Below are positions 23,478-34,921 of a stretch of DNA of 64,000 bases, in pieces. The stretch comes from Nymphaea colorata (lineage: Eukaryota; Streptophyta; Magnoliopsida; Nymphaeales; Nymphaeaceae). Each line of letters opens with the position of its first letter. The first letter of the stretch is position 1. The position numbers were made by a program, and so were the translations under genes. The stretch is from assembly GCF_008831285.2 (NCBI RefSeq), contig NC_045140.1, forward strand, positions 12,394,505 through 12,458,504. Direction: 5' to 3'. The notes beneath the pieces were generated by a model. That model saw nothing but the letters and a program-made list of their open reading frames with translations. It was not told the DNA's origin and did no database searches.

Positions 23478-23859
23478 AGTTTAAAGAATAGAATAGATGA
23501 TAGAACTCACACATGCTCTTTTCGCGAGACCTCTACTCAGCAGTTTGGCAGGCTGTCTTCCTCTTCCTTTGGCTGCGTCTGCAACTAACGATGGAAGGGA
23601 GATGCTGGCAAACGTTCCTTTCCTATCACGGTGAGGATGTCAGCACAAGTGAGACACTACTTTCGGCAGAAGGGAGACGGCTTTTGCTACCGGCAGGAAG
23701 GAGACAACCAGCCCTCTGCGGTCAACCTCTGCTTCAATGCACTCTGAACACTCTTCCTTCCACAGCTAAAAAGAGCAGCAAAAGAAAAATCAATACAGCT
23801 GTGATTCTGGCCATTGCCATTGATGGCTCCACATTGATCTTTTCTTCTCGCCACTTCTG

Positions 23860-24060
23860 TCCCTCGAAGCTGGGTGAGTTTCTTAAGCAGGTTGGGGACA
23901 CCACTTGTGTGACTGAAACCCTGGCGCAGCCTTCCCCAGATCACTGGGCCCTGTAGATGGAGGAAACCGTGATACCAGGTGGCGGAAGATGCTCGCCGGG
24001 CGTAGCTTCAAGACGCTGTTGAACCGGATTTTGGGGAAGGCCCAGGATGGCGAGATCCTG
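23860..24060 (+). pseudogene. Captured ABCG-type ABC transporter N-terminal fragment inside copia leader
   Basis: On the strand opposite to the element's genes, one open frame from about 23,920 gives RWRKMLAGRSFKTLLN followed by KAQDGEILAVMGASGSG. This resembles ABCG (WBC) half-transporters, where a short strand is followed by GEILAVxGxSGSGKST, the Walker A motif. The similarity ends at GASGSG; the Walker Lys is replaced by Asn and unrelated sequence follows. Just upstream, in another frame, KLGEFLKQVGD (about 23,868-23,900) resembles the N-terminal conserved block of the same subfamily, which implies a frameshift. The fragment is in the 5' leader, between primer site and gag. I infer capture of host coding sequence; identity rests on motif recognition only. 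Confidence 0.6.
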
Positions 24061-24169
24061 GCCGTGATGGGGGCGAGTGGATCGGGCAATGTTGCAGCCA
24101 CAAAGGGCAAGGAGACCGGCGACCAGCCGTTGCTTCTCTCTGTTTATAGTGAGAAGGTGGCCTCTTGAA

Positions 24170-24187
24170 CTTGGTGCTCTGATACCA
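24170..24187 (-). other. Primer-binding site of copia element 1
   Basis: On the minus strand TGGTATCAGAGCACCAAG starts directly after the 5' LTR. It is complementary to the 3' end expected of plant initiator methionine tRNA. Confidence 0.9.
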
Positions 24188-24588
24188 TGTTCAGAATTAT
24201 GGAGTAGAAAAATTAGAATAACAAAGGTTTAAGGGGACAGAGAGAGGCACAAGATTACGTGGTTCGGCATTACTGCCTACATCCACGAAGAAGGGGGAAC
24301 GAACTTCATTAAACTGCTCTGTTCTGAGTTACATGCTTTGTTGAATTACATTCACGTCTTTATAAAGACAGGGGATGAACAAGACATAAGGATAGATGTT
24401 GAGCCATCGAGAGATTCTCAAACTGGCATCTCATCCTAACAAGGGAACCATCTAGAGAAACATGAGATGGCAACTTAATCTTCAGCGAGGGAAACTCGAG
24501 ATAACATTCTATCCCATTAATCTCTCATGTTTTCTTTCAACTAAAGAGATTTACCATGTGTTTCTCCTCATTCTATAATGACAAAAAC
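24188..24588 (-). repeat. 5' LTR of copia element 1
   Basis: 401 bp, starting TGTTCAGAATTATGG on the plus strand. Its other end has drifted (ACAAAAAC where the 3' LTR has AGAGAACA), but the GTGAC target duplication follows at once. Confidence 0.9.
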
Positions 24589-24894
24589 GTGACATCCTCT
24601 CGCTCTCTCCAAGGTCATTTTCTTCCCCCTTCCACTCTCCATCCTTCCCTAGTGGTGATGATAGTCTCCACTTTCGCTCGACTATTGATCGATTGCCGAA
24701 TGATGACAAGTTTTTCATGTCAATCGATTGATCGATTGCAGAAAGTTTAGCACTATTGAATAGTCTATATCTTTGACAAGCAGTGGAAACCTAAGACGCT
24801 GCCAAAGGTTGGAGCTTAAGGATGAGTTGAAAAAATGGGAAAGAAGAGAAGCATTCTTCGACTTCAAGAAATTAGGGAGGATGAGCTTGAGGAT

Positions 24895-25637
24895 TTTATT
24901 ATTTCTACAATATATGTGACTTCACTACGTTCCCCTTTGTCTACAGCTTGTAGATGTTTGAAAACCTTGTGTCCATCCTTAACAAAGTTATTTTGGGTGT
25001 GCCATGTGATTTCTTTAATCCTTAGGTCTTGAGTTTCTAGTCATTTAAATGGAATTTTTTATTATGAACTTTTTTTATACATAATTTCATTGTTCTCACA
25101 AGGCAAATCATCTTGCCTCTTGAGTACAATGAATGTACATATGTAAAAGCACCAGAACAAAAAACCAAGTATAAAATGGAAATTAAGCTCCATAGAGAGA
25201 GAGAAAAAGAGAGAGAGAGAGAGAGAGATTTTGTCAAAACCAGTGGGAAATATCATATCAATATATCGCAGTAACAGCTCGTTTGGGGTTAGGGGCCCTA
25301 CCCTTAGTAAAAACACATTTCATGTACAGAGGCCTTCGTGCTAACAAAAAGCAAATGGTAGACTCAACCCTCCAGGAATACAAATAGAAGATACCATCTA
25401 TGAACGTCTGTTAGTCTACACAAAAATCCCCTACTTCATTTAGATGAGCCTTGGTGAAAACATCAACCTCAATTGTAGGGTCACCTATCCCCACCTTCAC
25501 TGTGCTCTCCAATCCCGTCAAAGAGCCAAGAAAATCAGTTCAAGTCCTTCTTCCTTCAAGGTGCTGCAGCAGCATTCGAACTATTACATCCACAGAGGAG
25601 TTTAACATAACCTGGCCACTATGTTCTTTGTGGTACC
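24895..25637 (+). repeat. Arm-family repeat, fragment matching 6,440-7,150
   Basis: The sequence follows the right arm in direct orientation: TTATTATTTCTACAATATATG, then CAAAGTTATTTTGGGT, a GA tract at 25,197-25,228, and TTAGTAAAAACACA through to the Pro/Phe-like arm words near 25,560. The second copia element (25,638) is inserted in it. Sequence resumes at 35,624, with recognisable arm sequence again from about 36,880. Confidence 0.75.
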
Positions 25638-26316
25638 TGTTATAGACGTGTCCCCCAAAAGAATGCTCAACAACAATAAAAGAGGGCAAACCACCACAAA
25701 ACTGCTAAAAACGGAATCACACGGCAGCGAGCATAAGAACGAGTTTCCAACACCACTATTGCAGCAATATACGTCAAAATATATGCTAAATAATGCAGAA
25801 AAATAGGAGACCAATTTACGTGGAAAAACCCCCAATAATGGGGTAAAAAACCACGGGCAAGAGAGACTTTCTATATATCATGAAAGGGAGCCAAATACAC
25901 GAGCAACAATATCCCTACTGTTTTAATAAAAACAGTGAACTCAAGAGAATAATAACACTCTCTTATGCGAATGAAAGAAAGAGCCCCAAAGATTCAAGAA
26001 AGAAATCACCCAATGAAGACTCCCTTCATTTTTCCTTCTTTGTCTTTCCTCTTTCTTCTTGGTGTGCCAATCGACCCACATGCCTTGCTTTTCCTCTTCT
26101 CTTCCTTGCCTTCCTCTTCTTCTTCTCCTTCTCCTTCTCCTCCCGTATGCAGCCACAAGAGGTTCCCCTTCTCTTTTTCCCCAAAAGAGATAACGAGAGA
26201 GAGAGACGTGAGAGAGGACGCGTGAGGAAGGGGCACCATCGGGTGCCCTTCCTTTCTCCCACCCATCACTTAAGTGACGGGCCGGGTCGGGTCTTGAGGC
26301 TGGACCCGACCCAACA
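25638..26316 (-). repeat. 3' LTR of copia element 2
   Basis: 679 bp. It matches 34,940-35,618 over its full length with about 20 differences seen by eye. It includes a TTC-rich stretch and a GAGAGAGAGA stretch near its 5' side (minus-strand sense). Confidence 0.95.
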
Positions 26317-26367
26317 AACTCCCCCTCCAGCCTCAAGAGAGGGAACATACCTGCAAAAAAAACAAAA

Positions 26368-26741
26368 TTAATACACTGTCTTAAAGGCAGTCATCCCAAC
26401 TAGGTCTCTACACATGTCATGTTTCTCCTTAGGTAGAGACTTTGTCATCATATCTGCAGGATTCTTCTCTGTCTGTATCTTCTCTAACTGAATCAATTTC
26501 TGCTCAAGCACATCACGAATCCAATGATATCTGACATCAATGTGCTTAGTCCTTGAGTGGAATGCTGAATTCTTTGCCAAGTGTATGGCGCTTTGGCTAT
26601 CACAATGCAACACATAGGTCTTCTGACTAAGGTCTATATCATGAAGAAAACTCTTCATCCGCAACAACTCTTTACAAGCTTCAGTTGCTGCAATATATTC
26701 TGCCTCTGTAGTGGAAAGAGCAACACACTTCTGCAACCTGG
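26368..26741 (-). pseudogene. Copia element 2 RNase H, C-terminal part (separated by hAT)
   Basis: On the minus strand the frame reads LQKCVALSTTEAEYIAA, then LHCDSQSAIHLAKN and HIDVRYHWIRD, ending with KNPADMMTKSLPKEKH and a stop. These are the conserved C-terminal copia RNase H blocks. The upstream half of the domain (GYAFTFVGGAVSWQS) is at about 31,330-31,375 on the other side of the hAT. Removing the hAT and one 8-bp target copy restores an uninterrupted frame across SWQS and LQKC. Confidence 0.93.
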
Positions 26742-26749
26742 ACTGCCAT
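26742..26749. repeat. 8-bp target duplication of the hAT, left copy
   Basis: ACTGCCAT, identical to 31,322-31,329. Eight base pairs is the hAT superfamily standard. Confidence 0.93.
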
Positions 26750-26937
26750 CTATGTCACCTGAGTGCGGGTGCCGGTGCGGGAGCTGGAGCAGGTGCCGGT
26801 GCGGCACATCCCAAAAAATTTAGGTGCGGCGGTGCGGTTAGAGTATTTTATATTTTTAAAATATAATAATATAAACCATAAAATTATTAAATAACAAGAT
26901 CAAAATTACAATTTGCTAATCATGAAATCATTATCAA

Positions 26938-27090
26938 TCATCAATTCAAAATTCAACAACAAATATATATCATCAATTCAACATTCAACAAAAAATATCA
27001 TCAATTCAACATTCAACAAGAAATATATATCATCAATTCAACATTCAACAAGAAATATATATAATCAATTCAACATTCATGATTCAACAA
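26938..27090. repeat. Minisatellite inside the hAT
   Basis: Four or five imperfect tandem copies of a roughly 30-bp unit built on CATCAATTCAACATTCAACA and AGAAATATAT, in the hAT 3' region downstream of the transposase. Confidence 0.8.
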
Positions 27091-27228
27091 CAAATGTACG
27101 TTTTGAGTTCACAAAAAACACAGTTCATAGAGTCATCAATACATATTCTTCATCATCAAACGCCTTCATAGTCCATACATCAATACATATTAGATATTAC
27201 ATCATCATTCATAATTCATAAAACAGAG

Positions 27229-29483
27229 TTACGTTGCACTTCCACTTCCACTTCCACCAATATGTTGATTTTCTTGAATGCTTGGAACGATATCATCATC
27301 ATCAAATGCCTCAAAAGGAATAACAGGATCAGAAAAATCCATGTTAGCAACATATAAGTTGCGTTGTCCATCGAAATCAAATTCATCTGGATTTACATCC
27401 TAATATTGCGATGATCCACATCTGCATTTATTAAAGACAAAAATTAAACAATTAAAAATATGTACCCCAAAAATATTTTAAAACTAATACAACATAACAA
27501 ATTGAGCAAAACAAAACAACCTAATATTGAAATACCTGTATTCATTTTCTTTTCTTGAAAGAAGACGCAAATTGGAATGCACATAAACCAAGTCCTCTGC
27601 ACGTTGGCTAATGAGCTTGTTCCTTTTAATGTTGTGTATATGACCATATATGCTCCAATTTCTTTCACAACACGATGATGTAACAGGTTGTGATAGTAAC
27701 CTCAAAGCAAGTTTATGAAGCACGGGCATTTCTGATCCATAGGATGCCCACCAATCAAAAGGACTCATGTCTTCTCTTGCTTGTGCTGCACCTTCTGAAT
27801 TAAAATCTCCTAAAGAAAACTTGTTATATTCACACATAGCTTGTGTTCTGATATAAGAATCTATAAAAAGTCAATTCATACATGACATTCTTTAAGTGTT
27901 TAACTCATCATCTAGATGTGGAGTAACACGTCCAGGAGCTCCTTCAATCCATTTTTTTGTGTAATATTTTGGATTTAAAGAATGATCCATGCAATGCAAG
28001 GAAGTATTGCTTTTATCCCATCTTTCAACTAATATTGTACTTTTACGATCAAATAACTCTGAATGATCAAGTACAATGTCTTTTTTTTCTTTCTTAAAAA
28101 CTATACATTGAATTTCTTCAATCATATTTTCCCACATTGCGTAAACTTGATGAAGCATAGGCTCATCTTTATCAACAGCTCTCAACATGCACCAAATTGG
28201 TTCTGTAAAATCCAAAAAATATGCAATTTTATCCCACCATTTATCTTCAACAATAAGGTTTTTAATACTTTGAGCTTTAGCCTCATCTTCAACCCTATAA
28301 AAGCTCCACTCTCTACTAAACACCATTTGAATAAGTGCATCTCGCACTCTTTGAATTCTTTTCAACATGACAATTATTGAAGCAAATCGTATCTCTGCAA
28401 CCTTTAACAATCTCAAATCAGAATAACTACTTAAAAGAGACAATGCATGTTGGTGATTAACGATGAAATTTCTAATAGTTCTCACATCTTTTTCAATCTC
28501 TTGAATTCATGAAAATAGTTCATGTCCCTTAGGATCTACATCTTCACTTGGAGGATTGCATATGTCCTTAAGTGCTAAATTCAAAGTATGTGCAACACAT
28601 GGAGTCCAAAAAATATGTGGAAAATCATACCTCAAACTAAGTCCAGCACTTTTGCATACAGCAGCATTGTCTGTAATGAGCTGCACCACCTTATCAGAAC
28701 CAACCTCCTTGATGGCTTCTACAAATAATTGCTTCAAATATCCTGCATCTTTATATTCTCCAGACGCTCAACTGCCTTCAAAAATATTGGTTCATCACGT
28801 GCAATGGCAATGAAATTAATTAGTGGACATCTTTGAATATTTGTCCACCCATCAGAAACAATTGATACCCCAGTCGTGTTCCATTTAAACTTTTTTCTTT
28901 CCAAACTTTGCTCAACCTCATTTTTTTCATTAAGAAGAAGTGATGTACGTAACCTTTCTGAACCAGGAGGTTGATATCCTGCTAACTTGCTATTTGCAAG
29001 CATAGTACAAGCCTTCTTCCAATATGGATTTCTAGCTACATTGAAAGGAATGCAACTAGAATAGAAAAATTTAGCAATCACTTTATCTATTTCTGCCCTT
29101 CCGCAAGAATCAAAACATGTCTCTATAGTCTTTCTTTTCTTATCAGAACTTTTAAGATTTGTCACAATAATACTTGTTTTCTTCTTGTTGTGTATTTCAT
29201 CAGCACAATCTTGCAGCCTCTTGAACTCTCGAGCTTTTTCTGTAGAAACTTTTTTACATCCTCGAATTCCATGACCTGACAACTTCAACAAATGTGCCTT
29301 AATTCTTGTGTAAGATCCTACAAATGTACCTTCACAATGTTTGCATACGAAATGCACATTTCCACCACTGCCCACATTTTTAGTGACCGCTTTCATTTCT
29401 TTCCATAGTGGTTGTTCTTCGGATGCAAATGCTTCACCAGTTTGTGTACACGACTTTGAAACATTACTTTCATCCACTTCCAC
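27229..29483 (-). pseudogene. hAT transposase (BED finger, DUF659, dimerisation domain), decayed, two exons seen
   Basis: Transposases of this family cut and paste the element. From ATG 29,483: an Asp/Ser-rich start, BED-type zinc finger FVCKHCEGTF with a downstream His pair (about residues 45-75), then a DUF659 region with VSIVSDGWTN near residue 205. A frameshift occurs near 28,745. The frame continues with VVQLITDNAAVCKSAG and PCVAHTLNLALKD, then an in-frame TGA near 28,508. A middle region follows to 27,892, another break near 27,850-27,890, then the dimerisation domain (27,837-27,536) with FDWWASYG and SSCCERNWS. A 114-bp intron (27,422-27,535) with GT..AG ends leads to a last exon (27,421-27,229) rich in Asp/Gly/Ser that carries an in-frame TAG. 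It is not functional as read. Confidence 0.9.
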
Positions 29484-30784
29484 ACTACATGAAGAGCCTA
29501 TTGCAGGAGAATCTGAAACAACTTCTTTTCCTTTCGTTCTGTTTGCAATCTTTTATGGTTTTACCTTCAAAGTCCAAGATCAATGTGAAGAGTATTAGAA
29601 AGTAGAAACATAGTGTACTACAAGATGCTTCTTCATTCATGAAAGGGGAAATGAAATGAAGTGTTCGCCGAAGAAATGGGAGAACGCATTAAACAAAAGG
29701 AGTGACAAGTAGAAACATAGTGTACTACAAGATGCTTTTACAAAGTTTGTTTGGTAGGGAAACCAAAAATTCTACATGAAACATGAGATGCTAATCTAAG
29801 ACTACTAAGTGGTCTCGTGTTTGTGCCCTCATTTTTCATTAATGATCAGACCATATGCAAACTAATATTAATATACAATTCTTCCTAAAAAATATCCACC
29901 CAAAAACATATTCTTCACATTTAATCACCACAAACACCAATGTGATAACAACATCAAGTATTGCCATTGTTGGTAGTTAAATAAAAGCATCTACAAAAAT
30001 CATCTAAATAAAACCAACACATAGAATGCTGTAATAGTGTAATATAAGACTAAGGTTGGGAAAAGAAGTGTTCTCTTGAATCTCTTCTATGGCAATTGGC
30101 AAATGGCAATATGACTCTTAGATGGCTGCTCCTACATGTATCAATAGGCACTACATCACAGTATGATAGGATGCACCCACTACTTTTTAAATCAGAAAAC
30201 TAAGTACACAAGACACAGGGGCCAAAGCAGAATTTTGTATACTGCGCATCACACAGCTAGTAGCCTAGTACTGCAAAATATACTTTAATTTTGTTCCTAA
30301 ACTGAGCAATCACACAGCTAGTAAGTAGTAACTAGTAACTGCAAAATATACTTCAATAACATCGAATAGTGAGCAAATTTTGTGGTTAGATGAATATCCA
30401 TAACTAGCGAATCAGCCATAACATTGTACTCTGACACTTTGATACATTTTATCGAGAGCAGAGTTTACCGCACGCAGCGCAGAAAAGGGTTTCACAGTTT
30501 CACACCATCACTCCAACAGGCAACAACTAACCAACCAAGAAGCTGCAAGTCATAGTTCGAGTTACGTTAAAAAAAAAAACGTATGTGAAAGAGAGATGGC
30601 GGTCAATTAGTTCAAACTTCAAAAGGTGAGAAATCTGCAAACAAGAAGTTCGACGGTGACACGGTCACCTTCTGCCACAAGCGCAACAAAACTCGAGAGA
30701 GCAAATGGCAAAATCAGAAAGAGCAGAAAAATCAAAAATGTCACCAAGAAGGCAAGAACTGAAGAACACTTGGAAGCGAGAGAG

Positions 30785-31035
30785 AGAGTTTACCGCACGC
30801 AGCGCAGAGAGAGGGAGCAGCGCAGACAGAAGGAGCGGTCGGCGGCGTTGCAGAGAGAGGGAGCAGCGCAGAGAGAAGGAGCGGCCAGCGGCGTCGCAGA
30901 GAGAAGGAGCGGCCGGCGGCGGCGCAGAGAGAGGGAGCAGCACAGAGAGCAGAGAGATAGAATCATAGAGAGGGCAACACAGAGAGCAGAGAGAGGGCGA
31001 GAGGGAGAGAGGGCAGCACAGAGAGCATAAAGAGG
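30785..31035. repeat. GA/GC-rich minisatellite in the hAT 5' region
   Basis: Imperfect tandem copies of a roughly 45-bp unit containing GAGAGAGGGAGCAGCGCAG and GGAGCGGCCGGCGGC, upstream of the transposase start and inside the transposon. Purines are almost all on one strand. Confidence 0.8.
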
Positions 31036-31146
31036 GCGAGAGGGAGAGGGAGAGAAGCCGACTAGCTGAGCGTGCCCTAACCTAAATCATGTTAAAATTA
31101 AAAAAACGCCCAAAATGTTGACGGAAAAGGGCAGGTGCGGCTTGAC

Positions 31147-31181
31147 CGCACCCGACTCGCGTCAAACGCGAGTCGGGTGCG
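31147..31181. repeat. Perfect 15-bp hairpin in hAT subterminal region
   Basis: CGCACCCGACTCGCG and its exact complement are separated by TCAAA. Further copies of the same CGCACCCGACTC word lie at about 31,221 and elsewhere up to the terminus. Repeated subterminal words are likely transposase-binding sites (inference). Confidence 0.85.
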
Positions 31182-31321
31182 CGTCCGGAAATGGACGAAT
31201 TCAGTCAGGTGCGGCTGACCGCACCCGACTCACGTTGACCTTTTTGGGTACGCACCTAAAGCGCACCCGCAATGCGTCGACACGGGTGCGGGTTCAAGTT
31301 GGACGCACCCAGGTATCATTG

Positions 31322-31329
31322 ACTGCCAT
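31322..31329. repeat. 8-bp target duplication of the hAT, right copy
   Basis: ACTGCCAT, identical to 26,742-26,749, directly abutting the terminal inverted repeat. Confidence 0.93.
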
Positions 31330-34300
31330 GATACAGCTCCCCCTACAAAAGTAAAAGCATAACCAGAAAGAGACTTCCTAGAGTTCAAATCACCTGTCAT
31401 GTCTGCATCAACAAATCCTTGTATCTCTGGATTAGATTCACCAAAACATAAACAGTAAGTGGAAGTACTTTTCAGATACCTTAGGATCCACTTCACTGCT
31501 GCCCAATGCTCTTTGCCTGGATTTGACAAGAACCTGCTAACTACACCAACTGCATAAGCCAAGTCTGGGTGTGTGCAAACCATAGCATACATGAGACTCC
31601 CTACTGCTGAGGCATATGGAACATTCTCCATTCTTTCTTTCTCATCTGCTGAAGAAGGACATTGCTCATTTCCCAATTTAAAATGTGCTGCTAAAGGTGT
31701 ACTTACAGTTTTGGCATTTTTCATGTTGAACTTGCTAAGCACCTTCTCAATGTATTTCTCTTGTGATAATCACAACTTCTTGGCCTTCCTATCACGAACA
31801 ATCTTCATGCCTAACAATTGTTGTGCTGGCCCTAAGTCTTTCATATCAAAGAACTTGCCCATATCGATCTTCAATTGGCTAATCAATTGACAATCATGTC
31901 CAACAATAAGCATGTCATCTACATATAACAACAAAATAATGAAGCTACCTGATGAGAACTCTCTGATGTAGACACAATGATCTACAGCTGACCTGCGATA
32001 CTTTTGATTTATCATAAATGCATCAAATTTCTTGTACCACTGTCTAGGTGCTTGTTTAAGTCCATACAAGCTCTTCTTCAACTTACAAACCATGTGTTTC
32101 TTCTTGGCAACCACAAAACTTACTGCTTTACATCTAACTGCTTCAACTCCAAGTCTAGACAAGCCACCAAACCAAGTATTACCCTGATAGATGACATTTT
32201 AACAACAGGAGAAAAAATTTCATCAAAATCAATACCTCTTTCCTGCTTGAAACCTTTCACCACTAACCAAGCTTTGTATCTCAACTTGCCTTGACCTTCA
32301 TTTTTAAGCTTGTAGACCCACTTGTTCTGCAACTCTTTCTTACTTTTTGGTAGCTCTACCAAATCAAAAGTGTGATTCTTGTATAAAGAATTCATCTTAT
32401 CCTTCATAGCTTTAATCCATTCATCTTTATGTACATCATCTAGCACCTCTACATAGCATTCTAGCTCTCCACTATCTGTAAACATAATATATTCATCAGT
32501 AGAATATCTAGTAGATGGTATACGTGTTCTTTTACCTCTTCCCAATTGCTCCTCAGTTGGCTCTGAATGCGAAGGAAGCTCTCCCTCCAACTCATGCTCA
32601 TAATCAGTTTGAGTCTCCATAGGGCTGCCATCTATATACTGCTCATCTGTCTCTCTTTCCTCTTCCTCTACATCTTCATCAGTCTCACCATGCTCAGATG
32701 AAAGTTCTTCAGGTTCTGCATAGGTTGGCTCATGAACACCACTAGCATTCACACCTGACTTCGTGTCTCCCATGACATCTTCAATAGTCTAATCCTCTCT
32801 GAAGACAACATCACGACTCCTGTAGATTTTGTCATTCTTTGGATCCCATAACCTGTAACCAAATTCATCATCTGCATAACCAAGAAATATTAGAGGAATA
32901 GCTTTATCATCTAATTTGGTCCTATGTTCCTTAGGTACATGCATAAAAGCTTTGCAACCAAAAACTCTGAGGTGATCATAATTAACCTTTTTATCTGACC
33001 AAACTCTCTGTGGAATGTCTCCATCTAGTGGCACTGAAGGAGACTTGTTTATTAAATAAACTGCAGTACGCATTGCCTCTGCCCAAAAATACTTAGGCAA
33101 CTTAAAGCTAGATAACAAACTTCTAACTCTCTCAATTATTGTTCTATGCATCCTTTCTGTAACTCCATTATGCTGTGGAGTATAAGGAACTGTCTTTTCA
33201 TGTCTAATACCATGTTTTAGACAATAATCTCGTAAAGAAGATGCTATGTACTCACCACCATTATCTGTACGCAGTCTCTTCATCTTTTTACCAGTCTCGT
33301 GCTCAACCACTGCATGAAAAGTCATGAAGATACTACTTACTTCACTTTTGTTTTTCATTGTAAAGGCCCACACCTTCCTAGATGCATCATCAATAAATGT
33401 AACAAAATAGGATGCTCCACCTTTAGATGTCACATTTATAGGTCCACATACATCTGAATAAACTAAATCTAAAACATGTTTAGTTTTTGAAGAGCGCTTT
33501 TTTTGAAAGGAAACTCGATGCAACTTACCAACCAAACAATGATCACTTTGGTAACAAATTCTTCTTGGTGAGCAAGTCGATTCCTCTTTGACTCATGTGA
33601 CCTAACCTCTTATGCCACAAATCTGACGAAGTACCACCAGTAACTGCATTGACATCCACACTATGATTCGAGTCTTCATCCCATACAAAGAGCCAAATCT
33701 GTCACCTCTAGCCAACACTAGTGCCCCCTTGGTAAGTTTCCAACCTGTCTGACTAAACGAAGTACAATATCCATCTTCACTTAGTCTTCCTGCAGAAATC
33801 AAATTCATTCTCAAGTCTGGAACATGTCTCACATCTCTCAAAGTCAACTTGCATCCTGTGCTCGTCTGAATGCAAACATCTCCTATCCCAATAATCTTCG
33901 AAGTGTCACTGTTGCCCATGTGAACTACTCCAAAATCACCTGCTCTGTAGGATAAGAATAACTCTCTACATGGTGTGGCATGATATGATGCCTCTATATC
34001 TAAAATCCATGTAGAATCACCATTCTGAACTATAAGACAATCATTTTCTTCAGATAAAAATAACACTACCTCATCATCTGAAGCAACTGCAGTGTACTCT
34101 TTTGGCTTCACATTCTCTTGAGTCTTCTTTTTCTGCTCTTTTTCTTCTTTCAATTTCTTGCAATCAATCTTCTTGTGCCCTGGAATACCACAGTGAAAAC
34201 ATTTACCTGTCATCTTGGGTCTTGATATTGGACCTAGAGTTTGACCTGTCATGCCATTTGTTACGGTTCTTCTGTCTGCCCCTGTCTCCCATCACTAGCA

Positions 34301-34883
34301 CTTGCGAGCTACCAGTACCAAGAGACTTTCTCCTTGTTTCTTCATTTAGAATGCTGCTGGTTACATGCTTCATCGTAAGCACACCATCTAGAGCGGAGTT
34401 GCTCAAAGAAACAACTAAAGTCTCCCAACTGTCGGGAAGAGAACTAAGCAACAAGAGTGCCTGTAACTCATCATCTAATATCATTTTCATGGCTGACAAT
34501 TGATTGATTATGCTCTGCACTTCATTCAAATGCTCTGACACTGGTTTTCCCTCCCTAAGTTTCAGATTTACCAATTGTCTAATCAAGAAAGCCTTATTCC
34601 TAGTTGTTTTCCTCTTGTAAAGATCATGCAACTTCTGCCATAACGACTTCGTGCTCGTCTCTGCGGATACCAAATGAAAAACACAGTCATCTAACCATTG
34701 TCTGATGGTGCCAATGGTTTTCTTATCCAATAACTTCTATTTTTCATCTGTCATATTCGCTGGCTTCTGGTTCTCAATGGGTGCATATAAGTCTTTACAA
34801 TACAGCAAATCTTTCATTTTCGCTTTCCATATAGTCCAATTGTTCCCATTTAAAGAGACCATCCTAGTGGGGGTCGACTCCAT
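31330..34883 (-). pseudogene. Copia element 2 gag-pol polyprotein (decayed)
   Basis: The start is ATG 34,883, beginning MESTPTRMVSLNGNNW. An in-frame TAG lies at 34,737-34,739, after which gag continues in the same frame (34,730-34,203). A frameshift near 34,220 leads to the zinc knuckle CFHCGIPGHKKIDC (about 34,200) and a protease site reading WILDIEASYH, where the usual DSG is DIE, so the catalytic motif is damaged. Pre-integrase WHKRLGHMSQRG (33,620-33,585) precedes a stop. Integrase (33,535-32,789) has VYSDVCGP, DNGGEY and NGVTERMHR. Reverse transcriptase is in two frames (32,773-31,770) with KWVYKLKNEGQG, LYGLKQAPRQW and YVDDMLIVGHD. The end of reverse transcriptase and the first half of RNase H (31,742-31,330) precede the hAT. 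Confidence 0.92.
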
Positions 34884-34921
34884 CCTTTAATAAGAATGCA
34901 CACAACCAACCTGGCGCCAAC

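Larger units (their letters stand above)
18895..24588 (-). mobile_element. Complete Ty1/copia retrotransposon (element 1), GTGAC target duplication
   Basis: The element is bounded by LTRs of about 402 and 401 bp, flanked on both sides by GTGAC (18,890-18,894 and 24,589-24,593). A primer site TGGTATCAGAGCACC (plant tRNA-iMet type) directly adjoins the 5' LTR (up to 24,187). A polypurine tract, GAGGGGGAGAT on the minus strand, adjoins the 3' LTR (19,297-19,307). Domain order gag, protease, integrase, reverse transcriptase, RNase H identifies copia. The gag-pol gene is broken. The leader between primer site and gag is unusually long (about 700 bp) and contains a probable captured host fragment at about 23,860-24,060. 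Confidence 0.93.
26750..31321 (-). mobile_element. hAT transposon (4,572 bp) nested in copia element 2
   Basis: Imperfect terminal inverted repeats (CTATGTCACCTGAGTGC at the low end; CAATGATACCTGGGTGC at the high end on the minus strand; 13 of 17 match) are flanked by the 8-bp duplication ACTGCCAT. Both ends carry GC-rich subterminal GGTGCGG/CGCACCC words. It encodes a BED-finger, DUF659, hAT-C type transposase on the minus strand, now broken by stops and a frameshift. The transposase has a long GA/GC-rich untranslated region upstream. It inserted after the copia element did. Confidence 0.93.

Noticed and set aside
23513-23956. Plus-strand open frame of 147 codons within copia element 1
   Set aside because: It lies antisense in the element leader and shows no protein-like pattern over most of its length; only the last part (KLGEFLKQVGD) was kept, as part of the ABCG-like fragment.
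25941-26348. Arg/Glu-rich open frames in both LTRs of copia element 2
   Set aside because: They come from GA/TTC-rich LTR sequence, occur in both LTRs in several frames, and have no conserved domain.
26938-27090. Possible CRISPR-like array
   Set aside because: The 30-bp units are directly tandem without spacers and lie inside a plant hAT element, so this is a minisatellite.
30626-31030. Arg/Glu-rich open frame of 134 codons
   Set aside because: It is produced by the GA/GC-rich minisatellite in the hAT 5' region; all frames are open because of the repeat, not because of coding.
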